NCBI GenBank assembly: GCA_023408315.1
Contig: JAEYKI010000008.1
Location: 372,001 to 436,000, forward strand
DNA length: 64,000 nucleotides
Direction of reading: 5' to 3'
Origin: Bacillota bacterium
GTDB taxonomy: Bacteria > Bacillota > Clostridia > Christensenellales > Christensenellaceae
This document shows, piece by piece, positions 34,235-43,838 of this stretch. Below the pieces are notes generated by a model, which saw nothing but the letters and a program-made list of their open reading frames with translations, was not told the DNA's origin and made no database searches. Made by a program: the position numbers and the translations under genes. How positions within the stretch are numbered: the stretch's first letter is position 1; each line of letters starts with the position of its first letter.

Positions 34235-36589
34235 TTACTCGCTTTTAGCTTTACGTTTCTTGTTCGTCTCGCAATTCTCATTGGAGCATTTCTTGTACTT
34301 GCGCCCACCCCGCATGCTGGTTTCCACCATATAGCTGCCGCACACTTCGCACTTTTCTTCCAGCGGCTTTCCCCAGGATACAAAATCGCATTCCGGGTAA
34401 CGCGCGCATCCAAAAAATTCCTTTTTGCTTTTGGAACGTTTGATCACAATATCCGCGCCGCATTTGGGGCACTTTGCGTCCGCTTTTTTCACCACGGGCT
34501 TGGTGCTGCGGCAGGCGGGAAAATTGGGGCAAGCAAGAAACTCGCCAAACCGGCCTTCCTTGTACACCATCAGCGCGCCGCATTTATCGCATTTCACATC
34601 GGAAACCTTGGGCGGTATCACCACGCGTTCTATCTTTTCGTCCGCCTCGCTCAGTTCCTCTTCAAACGGACCATAAAAATCTTCTATTACGCGGCGCCAT
34701 TCCACGCCGTGCTTCTCTATGTTGTCCAGCTTGTTTTCCATTCCGGCCGTAAACTCTATGTCCACAATGTCCGGAAAATTCTTGGCCATCATGCCGGTAA
34801 CAATCTCGCCCAGTTCTGTCGGCACAAACGCTTTTACGTCCTTGCGCACATAGCCGCGCTCCTGAATGGTGGAGATAATAGGGGCGTACGTGCTGGGCCG
34901 CCCGATTCCCTTTTCTTCCAGGTATTTAATCAGCGAAGCCTCGTTGTAGCGCGGCGGCGGCTGTGTAAAATTCTGCTTGGGCAGTATCTCCTTCAGGTCC
35001 AGCTTCTCGCCCTCGTTCATTTCGGGCAGCATGGGCTCCTTTTCGTCTTCCGCAACGGAATCATACGCAATCAGGTGCCCCTTGAACAAAATGCGCGATC
35101 CGGACGCCTTAAACAGGCAGCCGTTTGAAACAATGTTGTAGCTTAATGTCTCAATCTGCGCGGGCACCATCTGGCTTGCCACAAAACGGTCGTAAACCAG
35201 CTTATACAGCCGGAACTGGTCCTGCGTTAAAAGCGCTTTCATCTTCTGCGGGTCGTTGGCCACATACGTGGGCCGTATGGCTTCGTGCGCGTCCTGCGAT
35301 TTATGCCGCGTCATATACACGTTGGGCTTTTCGGGCGCGTACTCGGAACCGTATGTCAGCCGGATGTGGTCCGCCGCCGCTGCCTGTGCCTCCGCGGAAA
35401 TGCGCATGGAGTCCGTCCTCATATAAGTGATAAGGCCGCCCGCACCGGCAACGCCTTCGTAGAGCATCTGCGCCAGCATCATTGTTTTCTTTGCCGTAAA
35501 GTTCAGCTTGCGCGAAGCGTCCTGCTGCAACGTGCTGGTGGTAAAGGGCGGCAGCGCGCGTTTGGATTTGGTGGTGCGCTTTAAAGATTCCACCAAAAAA
35601 TCCTTGTGCGCAACGCGTTCCACAATCTGCATGGCCTGCTGCTCATTTTCAAGTTCCAGCTTTTTTCCGTCCGCGCCATAAAATTTGGCTTCAATATCGC
35701 GTATCCTGCCCTTTTCATTATAGAGCAGATGCGCGGTAATGGTCCAGAACTCCTCGGGCACAAAATCCCGAATCTCCTGCTCGCGGTCGCAAATAATCTT
35801 CACCGCAACAGACTGCACCCGGCCCGCGGACAGGCCTTTTTTCACTTTGCGCCACAGCAGCGGGCTCAGTTTATAGCCGACGATGCGGTCCAGAACCCGG
35901 CGGGCCTGCTGCGCGTCCACACGGGCGACGTCAATTTCCCTGGGGCTCTTGATGGCGGCGGTCACCGCATCCTTTGTAATTTCATTAAATTCAATCCGGC
36001 ACTTCTTATCCAGTCCAATGTTCAACAGGTTCGCAATGTGCCACGAAATAGCCTCTCCCTCGCGGTCCGGGTCGGTCGCCAGGAATGTGGTCTTGGCGCT
36101 CTGCGCTTCCATTTTCAGTTCGCGGATCAACTGCGCCTTTCCGCGTATGGTTGTATAACTGGGCTCAAAATTGTTGGTCACATCCACGCCAAACTTAGAC
36201 TTGGGCAAATCGCACAAATGCCCCCCAGAAGCGCGGACGGTATAGCCCCCTCCCAAAAATTTCTCTATGGTTTTAGCCTTTGCGGGAGATTCCACAATCA
36301 CAAGATTTTTATTGGAAGCGGCGCTTTTGGCCCGAGCGGCCCCGGGCGCGCTTTTTCGCACCGTTTTTGCAGCCGGTTTGGCTGCTGTTTTAGCGGTTGG
36401 CTTCGCCGCTGTGCCTGCCGCCGGTTTAGGGGCTTTTGCCCGGGGACCAGCGGCTGTTTTTGTTGCCCTTGCCGCAGCCGGCCGGGCGGTGGCCCGTGCA
36501 GCCGTTGTTTTAGAAGCGGTTTTTGCGCCCGCTTTTTTTTCCTGTACTGCCCCACCCGCGGCCTGATTCTCTTCTTTTATGGTCGCCAT
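34235..36589 (-). CDS. topA: DNA topoisomerase I with histone H1-like N-terminal tail
   Basis: 784 residues. Residues 1-94 are an Ala/Lys/Pro/Thr-rich tail with repeats of the AAKP and TAAK kind. The Toprim domain starts at NLVIVESPAKAKTIEKFLGGG (94 onward); the catalytic Tyr is in GLITYMRTDSMR; three Cys4 zinc ribbons lie at the C-terminus (CDKCGALMVYK, CPKCGADIVIK, CEVCGSYMVET), followed by a basic end. The enzyme relaxes negative supercoils. The tail is unusual: lysine-rich tails in topoisomerase I are better known at the C-terminus. GGAGG precedes the ATG at 36589, and no better start is seen at residue 90-95. Confidence 0.95.
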   Translation of the reverse strand: MATIKEENQAAGGAVQEKKAGAKTASKTTAARATARPAAARATKTAAGPRAKAPKPAAGTAAKPTAKTAAKPAAKTVRKSAPGAARAKSAASNKNLVIVESPAKAKTIEKFLGGGYTVRASGGHLCDLPKSKFGVDVTNNFEPSYTTIRGKAQLIRELKMEAQSAKTTFLATDPDREGEAISWHIANLLNIGLDKKCRIEFNEITKDAVTAAIKSPREIDVARVDAQQARRVLDRIVGYKLSPLLWRKVKKGLSAGRVQSVAVKIICDREQEIRDFVPEEFWTITAHLLYNEKGRIRDIEAKFYGADGKKLELENEQQAMQIVERVAHKDFLVESLKRTTKSKRALPPFTTSTLQQDASRKLNFTAKKTMMLAQMLYEGVAGAGGLITYMRTDSMRISAEAQAAAADHIRLTYGSEYAPEKPNVYMTRHKSQDAHEAIRPTYVANDPQKMKALLTQDQFRLYKLVYDRFVASQMVPAQIETLSYNIVSNGCLFKASGSRILFKGHLIAYDSVAEDEKEPMLPEMNEGEKLDLKEILPKQNFTQPPPRYNEASLIKYLEEKGIGRPSTYAPIISTIQERGYVRKDVKAFVPTELGEIVTGMMAKNFPDIVDIEFTAGMENKLDNIEKHGVEWRRVIEDFYGPFEEELSEADEKIERVVIPPKVSDVKCDKCGALMVYKEGRFGEFLACPNFPACRSTKPVVKKADAKCPKCGADIVIKRSKSKKEFFGCARYPECDFVSWGKPLEEKCEVCGSYMVETSMRGGRKYKKCSNENCETNKKRKAKSE

Positions 36590-36649
36590 TCATTTCCTCC
36601 ACACCTGTTTTTCGGGGTTGCCCAAAAGCCATGGCTTTCGGGTTGGTAT

Positions 36650-37750
36650 TTAAACGCTTACGCTGAATCTATTTCCCGGTAAACACGCCACAGCGCCCAT
36701 CAGCTCCATGCGCGTGAGCGCTGCGCCAATGCTGCCAATGGGAGCGTCCAGCTCCTCCGCCAGCATCTCAAGGGTCAAATCGCCCTTTAGCAGTGAATTA
36801 TATATTTGTTCCTGCAAAAAATCAAGCACGTATTTTTTCGCAGCTTTTTTCGGAACCGTTTTGCGGCTTTCTTCCCAGCCCATGGATTCCATTAAATCAC
36901 GGCTTCCCGCCAGCACTTCCGCGCCGGATTTTATAAGCGATACGGGCAGAGAAGCCACCTTGGAGCCTATGTCGCAGGGAATTGCAAACACCTGCCGTCC
37001 AAGGCTTAGCGCCATATCCGCCGTAATGCGCGCGCCGGATTTCTCTCCGCCTTCAGATACCACAGTGGCCTGCGAGAGCGCCGCAATAATGCGGTTGCGC
37101 TTGGGAAAGTTGCCCCCAATGGGCGCGGTTTTTGGCTTGAACTCGGTCACAACAGCCCCGTTTTCTATTATTTTATTATATATTTCCTCATTTTCCTTGG
37201 GGTATACCACGTCCGCGCCGCTGCCCAGCACAGCCACGGTCACTCCGCCCGCCAAAATCGCGCCTTTGTGCGCCGCGGCGTCTATTCCGCGCGCCATGCC
37301 GGATACAATCAGCACATCCTGCGCAGCCAGCTCACCCGCTATTGTCCCGGCTGTTTTTGCGCCGTTGCGCGTCGGGTTGCGCGTGCCCACAATGGCCACG
37401 CTCCGCTCCCACACCTCTGGCAGCGCGCCCCTGTAATACAAAACAGGCGGCGGGTCGGCAAGGTCGTGCAGCGGATACGGGTAATCTGCGCCAAGCGGCG
37501 TTACATAACAAATACGGCTTTCTTCCATATATGCTGTCAACGCATCCAGATATTCCGCATTTCTTACAGCTAGTATATTGCGCGCAAGCTCCTTTGGGAA
37601 CTCCGGCATGCGGGCGGTTATTTTTTCCGCATCCCTCCATACCTCCTGCGGCTCCAGATAAACACCCAGCAGTTTATAAAACCATTTGGAAAATACGCCG
37701 TCCACGCTGGCAAGCCACAGCCAGCAGCGTTCTGCATCCGGCGCGCTCAT
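36650..37750 (-). CDS. dprA: DNA-processing protein DprA (Smf)
   Basis: 366 residues. The Rossmann-like DprA domain contains VAIVGTRNPTRNGAKTAG, IVSGMARGIDAAAHKGAI, PKRNRIIAALSQATVV and a C-terminal winged helix (DLTLEMLAEELDAPIGSIGAALTRMEL). DprA loads RecA on incoming single-stranded DNA in transformation. It overlaps comM by 4 bp. The presence of comM and dprA does not show competence by itself; both are widely kept in non-competent Clostridia. Confidence 0.96.
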   Translation of the reverse strand: MSAPDAERCWLWLASVDGVFSKWFYKLLGVYLEPQEVWRDAEKITARMPEFPKELARNILAVRNAEYLDALTAYMEESRICYVTPLGADYPYPLHDLADPPPVLYYRGALPEVWERSVAIVGTRNPTRNGAKTAGTIAGELAAQDVLIVSGMARGIDAAAHKGAILAGGVTVAVLGSGADVVYPKENEEIYNKIIENGAVVTEFKPKTAPIGGNFPKRNRIIAALSQATVVSEGGEKSGARITADMALSLGRQVFAIPCDIGSKVASLPVSLIKSGAEVLAGSRDLMESMGWEESRKTVPKKAAKKYVLDFLQEQIYNSLLKGDLTLEMLAEELDAPIGSIGAALTRMELMGAVACLPGNRFSVSV

Positions 37751-39288
37751 CCGGCTCCCCAGTATTTACGGTCCAGGGTCCGGTAGCGCACCGCCTCCGC
37801 AATGTGTTCCAGCAGCACGTCCGTGCTTCCCGCAAGATCCGCAATGGTGCGGGAGACCATTAAAATGCGCACATAGGAGCGCGGCGAGAGCTTCAGTTTT
37901 TCAAACACATCCTTTAAAAAATCAAGCCCCTCCCTGTCCGGCCTCACAAATTGTTTCAGGGTGGTTGCGTTCAGTTGCGCGTTGCAGTGAATGGGCATAT
38001 CCCGGTACCGTTCCTTCTGAACGGCGCGCGCGGCGTTTACCCGCGCCTTTATGTCCGCGGATTTCTCCGCCTGTTTGCGGTCGGTCAGCTCGGAAAAACG
38101 GAGGTTGCCCATCTCCACGTTCAAATCTATGCGGTCTAAAAACGGCCCGCTGATCTTGCCGATATAGCTTGCAATCTGCGGCGGGGAGCATTTGCACTTA
38201 TGGTCGCTCGAGCCAAAATACCCGCATGGGCACGGGTTCATGGACGCGATCATCATAAAATGCGAGGGATAGGAAACCTTGGAATTGGCCCTGGAGATGG
38301 AAACAAATCCGTCCTCCATAGGCTGGCGCAGGGCTTCACGCGCGTCCCGCGCAAACTCGGGAAGCTCGTCCAGGAACAAAACCCCGTTGTGGGCCAGGCT
38401 GATCTCGCCAGGCATAATCTTGCTGCCCCCGCCCATCAGGGCCACGGAGGTGCTGGAATGGTGCGGGCTGCGGAAGGGCCGCCTGCCCAGAATACCCCAC
38501 TGTGAATTTTTAAGTTCCCCCGCCACCGAATGTATTTTGGTGATTTCCAGCGCTTCCTCAAACGTCATATCGGGCAATATGCCCGGAATCGCCTTCGCCA
38601 GCATGGATTTGCCCGTTCCCGGGCTGCCGATCAACAGCACGTTGTGCCCGCCCGCCGCGGCTATCTCCACCGCGCGCTTGGCGTGCTGCTGGCCCTTGAT
38701 GTCCGCAAAGTCCACTTCGTATCCCGGCAGCTCCGCCTCCGCGGGAGTTTCCTGCCGCACATAATACGGAGGCTCTATTTTTTTATTCAGCACCGCGGCA
38801 ATTTCAGAAAGCGTATGAACAGGTATTATGTTCATACCCGATACATAAGAAGCTTCCTTTGCGTTTTCCGCGGGCAGCGCCACGCAGCGCACACCCTTGC
38901 CGTAAGCGTCTATCACCATGGGCAGCACGCCCGAAACCGGGCGCACGTCCCCGTTCAGGGAAAGTTCGCCAAACATCAGCATGCCTTCAAGCAGTTCCGT
39001 ATCCACCTGCCCATACGCCGCCAGCAGCCCCACCGCAATTGGCAGGTCGTACAGCGGGCCTTCCTTGCGCAGATCGGCCGGGGCCAGGTTCACGGTAATG
39101 CGTTTGGCCGGGTATTCAAACCCGGAATTGTGAATGGCAGACCGCACGCGGTCCTTGGATTCCTTAACGGCGGCGTCGGGCAAACCCACCGTCTCAAAGC
39201 CGGGTAGGCCGTTATAAACGTCCACCTCCACGGAGACGGGAAAGCCCGAAAGGCCGCTTAAGGCAAAACTGCTTACTTTTGCTAACAT
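37747..39288 (-). CDS. comM: ComM/YifB Mg-chelatase-like AAA+ helicase
   Basis: 513 residues. An N-terminal Lon-type domain (VDVYNGLPGFETVGLPDAAVKESKDRV), Walker A GSPGTGKSML, the HHSSTSVALMGGG motif and a C-terminal Mg-chelatase domain with a zinc site (NPCPCGYFGSSDHKC). ComM is a branch-migration helicase that helps integrate transformed DNA. It leads the comM-dprA pair. Confidence 0.95.
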   Translation of the reverse strand: MLAKVSSFALSGLSGFPVSVEVDVYNGLPGFETVGLPDAAVKESKDRVRSAIHNSGFEYPAKRITVNLAPADLRKEGPLYDLPIAVGLLAAYGQVDTELLEGMLMFGELSLNGDVRPVSGVLPMVIDAYGKGVRCVALPAENAKEASYVSGMNIIPVHTLSEIAAVLNKKIEPPYYVRQETPAEAELPGYEVDFADIKGQQHAKRAVEIAAAGGHNVLLIGSPGTGKSMLAKAIPGILPDMTFEEALEITKIHSVAGELKNSQWGILGRRPFRSPHHSSTSVALMGGGSKIMPGEISLAHNGVLFLDELPEFARDAREALRQPMEDGFVSISRANSKVSYPSHFMMIASMNPCPCGYFGSSDHKCKCSPPQIASYIGKISGPFLDRIDLNVEMGNLRFSELTDRKQAEKSADIKARVNAARAVQKERYRDMPIHCNAQLNATTLKQFVRPDREGLDFLKDVFEKLKLSPRSYVRILMVSRTIADLAGSTDVLLEHIAEAVRYRTLDRKYWGAG

Positions 39289-39300
39289 GGGCAGCTCCTG

Positions 39301-39732
39301 TCATTCAAACACCCATACCTTGTTGCCGGCGTAATTAATGCTGAAAGAAAACGCTGTCGCAGCCATAGAAGAAAGGTAAGGGTTAATACCATAATATTTG
39401 GTTAAAATGTAAATTGCAAGAAGATTCGCCGTAAGCGCACATGCATTTACAACAATATACTTCACAAGGTACGCGGAAAATACTTTGCGCCGCACGCCAA
39501 ACGTCCAGCTTTTGTTCAGCAAATAGCTGGTCATCAAACCCACAGGGTAAGATATCATCTTGGCGTACACAGCGCCCATAACAGCGTCTGCAGATGAAAA
39601 CGCAAAACCGTACAGCAATGCGTACACCCCGTAGTCGGACCAGTACGAGACCACCGAAACAAACTGAAACTTAAAAAATTGTATGATATCCCGCTTGAAA
39701 CGGATAAACCAGCCGGTCACACTGTTTTTCAT
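39301..39732 (-). CDS. GtrA-like membrane protein
   Basis: 143 residues with four membrane helices typical of the GtrA family (FFKFQFVSVVSYWSDYGVYALLY at about 19-41, then three more), with NKSWTFGVRR between the second and third helices. GtrA-like proteins are thought to flip or guide lipid-linked sugars across the membrane. It lies 12 bp upstream of comM and downstream of two large membrane glycosyltransferases, so it probably serves them. Confidence 0.85.
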   Translation of the reverse strand: MKNSVTGWFIRFKRDIIQFFKFQFVSVVSYWSDYGVYALLYGFAFSSADAVMGAVYAKMISYPVGLMTSYLLNKSWTFGVRRKVFSAYLVKYIVVNACALTANLLAIYILTKYYGINPYLSSMAATAFSFSINYAGNKVWVFE

Positions 39733-39751
39733 GCAGCCTCGAAAAACTTTT

Positions 39752-40099
39752 TACCACCTTTCTTTATGGAAAAGAAAGGTGGCGCCAAAGAAACCTTAAT
39801 TAAAACATCGTAAATAAGCATTTTTTCATTAGCTTTTCCGGATATAACTCCAAAACATTTTAATCATAAACGTCAACTTCCTGTTTGAAGCCGACGCTTA
39901 TACCTCCGGCAGGGGGAGTCTTTACGCCCTGTCATGCTTTATATTTAGTCATAGTTGCCCACCCACTTCGCTATGGCTTCGCGCTTCATATCAGTATTTC
40001 TCTTCTGCCTGCACTCGCGCTTAGCGCATACTCAGTGAGCGTTCGCCTTCCTTTATCCGCCGCAGGCGGCGGCGGTAGGCTCCGCTCCCCCTCCTCGGA
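39752..40099. repeat. Repeat-rich intergenic region between the PMT and GtrA genes
   Basis: This 367-bp gap has no credible gene. It starts with a strong hairpin CCACCTTTCTTT/AAAGAAAGGTGG (39752-39780). From 39911 to 40095 lies a second block bounded by AGGGGGAG and CTCCCCCT in inverted orientation and containing palindromic stretches such as CCGCCGCAGGCGGCGG (40059-40074) and short GCTTCGC/GCGAAGC-type units. The block looks like a miniature mobile element or remnant. Only stop-rich short frames cross it. Confidence 0.5.
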
Positions 40100-42004
40100 T
40101 TAATAGAACGGCCAGGAGGGCAGCCACCGAATAAACGGAATATATTCGGACGAAACCGGCAAACCGCTGATCACCGGGTAGAACGCCACAAACAGCCCTA
40201 TGCTGGCAATCACAAATATCCAGGTAAACCGCCTGCCCCACGCAGTGGTCTCCTCCAGGTGCTTGAGCATCAGCACAATAATCAGAATCAAAAAAGGCAG
40301 CACCGCAAAATAGTGGTACATAAATTTCTCACGGTGGATCAATATCCAGGGCGCCCATTCGGAGAGCGCGGCAACGCCCACAAAGGCGACTGCCTTGGAG
40401 AAAAATTTCCGCTGTATGGCGAACACAATGAACGCGATGGACGAAATCAGGCCAAACCAGCAGATCAGCGGGTTTGTCATGGTGGACATAGTTGATGTAA
40501 TGCCCTTCTGGGTCTGGTCGCTGAAGAACAGCAGCGGCCGTATATCCAGCGGCCACGTGTACCATTCGGAAGCAAACGGATGCGGATTGGCCGGGTTCAG
40601 GTTCTCATGGTAGCTGAACATATACTTCTGGTTGTCCAGAATCTCCTTCAAGCCCCACGGCGTTCCGTCCGTTTTGGAATATCCCTTGTAAGACAGGTAA
40701 TAAATAACCGCGGGGATCACTATAAAGAACAGCACGCACCACAAAATGGTCAATACCGTATTTTTGCGGTAATTCGCCACAATCTGCGGATATTTTTCCG
40801 GCTCCCGCCTGGCAAAAACATATTCCCTGTGCCGCTTGTACATGGTGTAAAAGAATATTACCGCCAAGCCGGCCCCGCCATACAGGCAGAGCCACTTGGT
40901 CGCGCCCCCCAGGCCAAAAAACAGGCCGCACCAGAACAATGGCCACAGTGTTTTCCTGAGCGACTGAAAGTTAAAGTTTGTCTGCGTATACCGGTACATA
41001 AACAGGAACATCAGCATAATCCAGGTAACGCTGTAACTGTCTATTGTTCCTATGCGGGTCTGCGCAAAATGCATAAAGTCCACGGCCAGCAGCACGGTTG
41101 CAATAATGGCCCACTTGCGTTTGCGTATAACAGTTTTTGCAAGAATATACATCAGCGGCAGCATCAGCATGCCCACAAACGTGCCCGCGCAGCGCCATCC
41201 AAACGGCGTCATGCCAAACAGGTTCAGGCCGATGGTCTGTATGTCTTTACCCAGAGGCGGATGCGTAATTTCATACGGGAAGATATGGTTTATAATCTCA
41301 AACGCGGTCCTGCCGTGGTATATCTCGTCAAAATACATGTTGTCCATGTAGGAAGCCGGGTTGCCGGGTACAAGATTCTGCTCGTCCACCAGGTTCTGCG
41401 GGTTGGATTTTTCCGTCGGCGAACCGTTCACCAGCGTCGCGGACTTAACGGGAATCAGGTTTCCGTCCGGGTCCACCAGAGCAATCTCGTTGATGCTCAT
41501 CCCGGGCTTGACAACGTTTATTTTGATATACTTGGCCTCCGTGTACGTAATGGTGGTACGCCACACATACATCATGGAGTTGGTATAGTTAATGGACGTA
41601 GGCCCCTGGCCGGAGATCACGGGTTCGTAATCCACGCCGTCACCCGAGTATTCATACGTCATCACGCCTTCCCCAATGCCCGCATAATACCACACCTGTT
41701 TAACAACGGACGGTTTCTCCAGTTCCAGCACAACGGATTCCTGCATATAGCACTGCGTCTGTGGCGCGGTAAAACTGCCCAGGTTCACAAAGGCAACCAC
41801 CGCGTAAACCAACGCGATCAGCACCATAAGCAATACGTCCAGGCGGTCTATCTGCCTCTTCCAGGGTTTAAACTCCCGTTCCAGGGGGTTCACTTCCGGT
41901 TTTCTCGCCCGCCTCCGGCCCCGCCGCAATTCATCGGCAGCCTCGTCCGGCGCTTGGGTTTCCGTAGTATTCTGGAATTCCTGCAGGTCATCATTCATGT
42001 TCAT
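40100..42004 (-). CDS. PMT-family protein O-mannosyltransferase with inserted discoidin-like domain
   Basis: 634 residues from ATG 42004 (ATG 41998 also possible). A polar N-terminus with a basic RRGRRRARK stretch is followed by a membrane helix (about 58-76), then a soluble domain of about 110 residues (80-190) that looks like an F5/8 type C (discoidin) beta-sandwich, with VVLELEKPSVVKQVWYYAG and the closing strands YIKINVVKP. The PMT catalytic loop follows: YMDNMYFDEIYHGRTAFE with the acidic pair DE, and THPPLGKDI. About ten further membrane helices complete the protein. PMT enzymes move mannose or similar sugars from polyprenyl phosphate to proteins outside the cell. It overlaps the upstream GT-C gene by 14 bp. 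Confidence 0.85.
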   Translation of the reverse strand: MNMNDDLQEFQNTTETQAPDEAADELRRGRRRARKPEVNPLEREFKPWKRQIDRLDVLLMVLIALVYAVVAFVNLGSFTAPQTQCYMQESVVLELEKPSVVKQVWYYAGIGEGVMTYEYSGDGVDYEPVISGQGPTSINYTNSMMYVWRTTITYTEAKYIKINVVKPGMSINEIALVDPDGNLIPVKSATLVNGSPTEKSNPQNLVDEQNLVPGNPASYMDNMYFDEIYHGRTAFEIINHIFPYEITHPPLGKDIQTIGLNLFGMTPFGWRCAGTFVGMLMLPLMYILAKTVIRKRKWAIIATVLLAVDFMHFAQTRIGTIDSYSVTWIMLMFLFMYRYTQTNFNFQSLRKTLWPLFWCGLFFGLGGATKWLCLYGGAGLAVIFFYTMYKRHREYVFARREPEKYPQIVANYRKNTVLTILWCVLFFIVIPAVIYYLSYKGYSKTDGTPWGLKEILDNQKYMFSYHENLNPANPHPFASEWYTWPLDIRPLLFFSDQTQKGITSTMSTMTNPLICWFGLISSIAFIVFAIQRKFFSKAVAFVGVAALSEWAPWILIHREKFMYHYFAVLPFLILIIVLMLKHLEETTAWGRRFTWIFVIASIGLFVAFYPVISGLPVSSEYIPFIRWLPSWPFY

Positions 42005-43472
42005 ACCCAACCTTACCTTTTTTTGTATTTTTATTCTCAACTGCAATCTTCGTAATCACCACGGCCGCATATGCAAACGCCGCCAGGTTCGCCGCGGACA
42101 GCGGGGCCACCAGCTCATACGGGATCCAATGCCCGCCGTCGTATTGCAGGGCCACGCACATGTTTGCAAGAATGGCGGCAGAGTTAATCAGCGCCGCAAA
42201 AAATACCCGCCTGTCCCGCGTTACGCACCAGGAGAACAAAAGCAACACAGGCGCCGCAAACGAATAGCGCTCATGCATGCCCTGCGCAAACATATAAACA
42301 CCCAGCACAATAAACGCAAGAATATTAAACAGGTTTTTGCCCCTGGGGTTCATCACAAACAGCCACGCGGAATATGCAAACACGGCAATCTCACCCAGAA
42401 TGCCCCAGAACAGGTATGTCTGCCCCAAAAAGGTTTCCTTAAGGGATACCCAGTTCAAATGGAACAGCCCGTACAAATTAAACCCGTTCACGGTAACATA
42501 CTGGTACACGCCCAGGCTTTTTCCGTATTGTTCTATAATCCAGGTATACGTCCTGCCGCCGTTAAACGGCGTAATCAGCAAAAGGGCGGCGCCAATTGCC
42601 GCGGCCGCGCCCGCAAGCAGGTTCAGCAGCGTGTTTTTGCGCGTTTCAGGATTTTTAACGCCTTCAATCAAAACAAACAGAATCACGGGCGCAATCAAAA
42701 CAGATTGCACCTTTAAAAGCAAGGCCAGCGCAAAAAGCACAATGGCAAACCCTATTTTTCTGTGTATCAGCAAATATATGCAAAGCACGGCCATCAGCGT
42801 ATATATAATGTCTATCTGCCCCCATACGGAGGAATTCATTATAATGGTTGGGTTCAGCATAACGCACGCAAACGCAAGCACGGGCAGAGCGCTTTCCTCA
42901 CCCGGCTTTGGCAGGCTGCCCGCCTGGGGCCCAAACTTCTGGCGCGCCAGGTTATACAGCAAAAGCGCCGTAATGCAGTCGCAAATAATACCCGGCAGCT
43001 TTACGGTCAGCACCGTGATGGGAATGTGAAAAAAGTCGGAGGCCGCCCCCAAAAAATACAGCACATAAATATACAGCGGCGGATAGTCCGCAAACTGCCC
43101 GCTGGTATAAAAGCGGTCCAGGCCGTCGTGATAAGCGGAATTGGACCAGCCAATCCAGCAGCCAATATCGTTCTGATACCCGTAAACGGCAGCCGCCAGC
43201 CACAGGCGCAGCAGTATGCCTGCCAGCAGCAGCACGGCAATCACATTGCCTGCGGACGATGCCTTGTAGCTTTTGTTTTGAATCTGCCTGTATGCGGCCA
43301 ACGCCCCGGCCATAAACGCAACGCCTGCGGCCAGAATAATCCAGTTTTGGCTGCCGCCCGCAGCGGGAGATAGCGCCATCGCAGCCGCCACCCCGGCAAC
43401 GCCCAAAAAGAATGCAACCCAGAACCGGTTCGATTGTTTTTCCTGATATTCAAACGCCGAATTTCTTTCCAT
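41991..43472 (-). CDS. GT-C-fold membrane glycosyltransferase
   Basis: 493 residues with about eleven membrane helices. After the second to third helix lies the acidic loop GYQNDIGCWIGWSNSAYHDGLD and further SSVWGQIDIIYTL and KVQSVLIAPV, a pattern of the ALG6/ALG8 and DUF2029-like GT-C families, which use polyprenyl-phosphate sugars. The late MFAQGMHERYSFAAPVLLL segment is typical. The target is unknown; together with the PMT-family gene downstream and the GtrA-like protein it forms a surface glycosylation set. CGGAG lies before the ATG at 43472. Confidence 0.82.
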   Translation of the reverse strand: MERNSAFEYQEKQSNRFWVAFFLGVAGVAAAMALSPAAGGSQNWIILAAGVAFMAGALAAYRQIQNKSYKASSAGNVIAVLLLAGILLRLWLAAAVYGYQNDIGCWIGWSNSAYHDGLDRFYTSGQFADYPPLYIYVLYFLGAASDFFHIPITVLTVKLPGIICDCITALLLYNLARQKFGPQAGSLPKPGEESALPVLAFACVMLNPTIIMNSSVWGQIDIIYTLMAVLCIYLLIHRKIGFAIVLFALALLLKVQSVLIAPVILFVLIEGVKNPETRKNTLLNLLAGAAAAIGAALLLITPFNGGRTYTWIIEQYGKSLGVYQYVTVNGFNLYGLFHLNWVSLKETFLGQTYLFWGILGEIAVFAYSAWLFVMNPRGKNLFNILAFIVLGVYMFAQGMHERYSFAAPVLLLFSWCVTRDRRVFFAALINSAAILANMCVALQYDGGHWIPYELVAPLSAANLAAFAYAAVVITKIAVENKNTKKGKVGYEHE

Positions 43473-43484
43473 ACAGCTCCGTTT

Positions 43485-43838
43485 CTAGCAAAATGCGTTT
43501 TGTATGTAATTAATGCTGGGCCTGCCTTCCACAATCTGCACCTCGGCCACGTCGAACGTATAGTTTTCGCCCGGTTTGCCCTTCAGCAAGATATACTGCT
43601 GCGCAGCCAGCATTACGCTTTTCTGTTTTCTTGGCCCCACCGCCTCCGCGGGCGTTCCAAACGCGCCGGATGTGCGCGTCTTTACTTCCACAAACGCGGT
43701 TGTTCCCAATTTACGCGCAACAATATCTATTTCCCCCTGCCTGAAGCGGAAGTTGCGCTCCAATATGGCATAGCCGTTCTTCTCCAGGTAGGCGCAAACC
43801 AGGTCTTCGCCCCATCTGCCCAGGCTCTGCCTATTCAT
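43485..43838 (-). CDS. YraN-family putative endonuclease (UPF0102)
   Basis: 117 residues. The Holliday-junction-resolvase-like core is clear: GRWGEDLVCAYLEKNGYAIL, FRFRQGEIDIVARK and AFVEVKTRTSGAFGTPAEAV, with the catalytic E-x-D-x-n-E-x-K set. YraN proteins have an uncertain role in DNA repair or uptake and often stand with rnhB. It overlaps rnhB by 8 bp. Confidence 0.93.
   Translation of the reverse strand: MNRQSLGRWGEDLVCAYLEKNGYAILERNFRFRQGEIDIVARKLGTTAFVEVKTRTSGAFGTPAEAVGPRKQKSVMLAAQQYILLKGKPGENYTFDVAEVQIVEGRPSINYIQNAFC

Noticed and set aside
40580..42055. A 491-codon plus-strand frame opposite the PMT gene
   Set aside because: Antisense shadow, rich in His and Arg, with no family resemblance.
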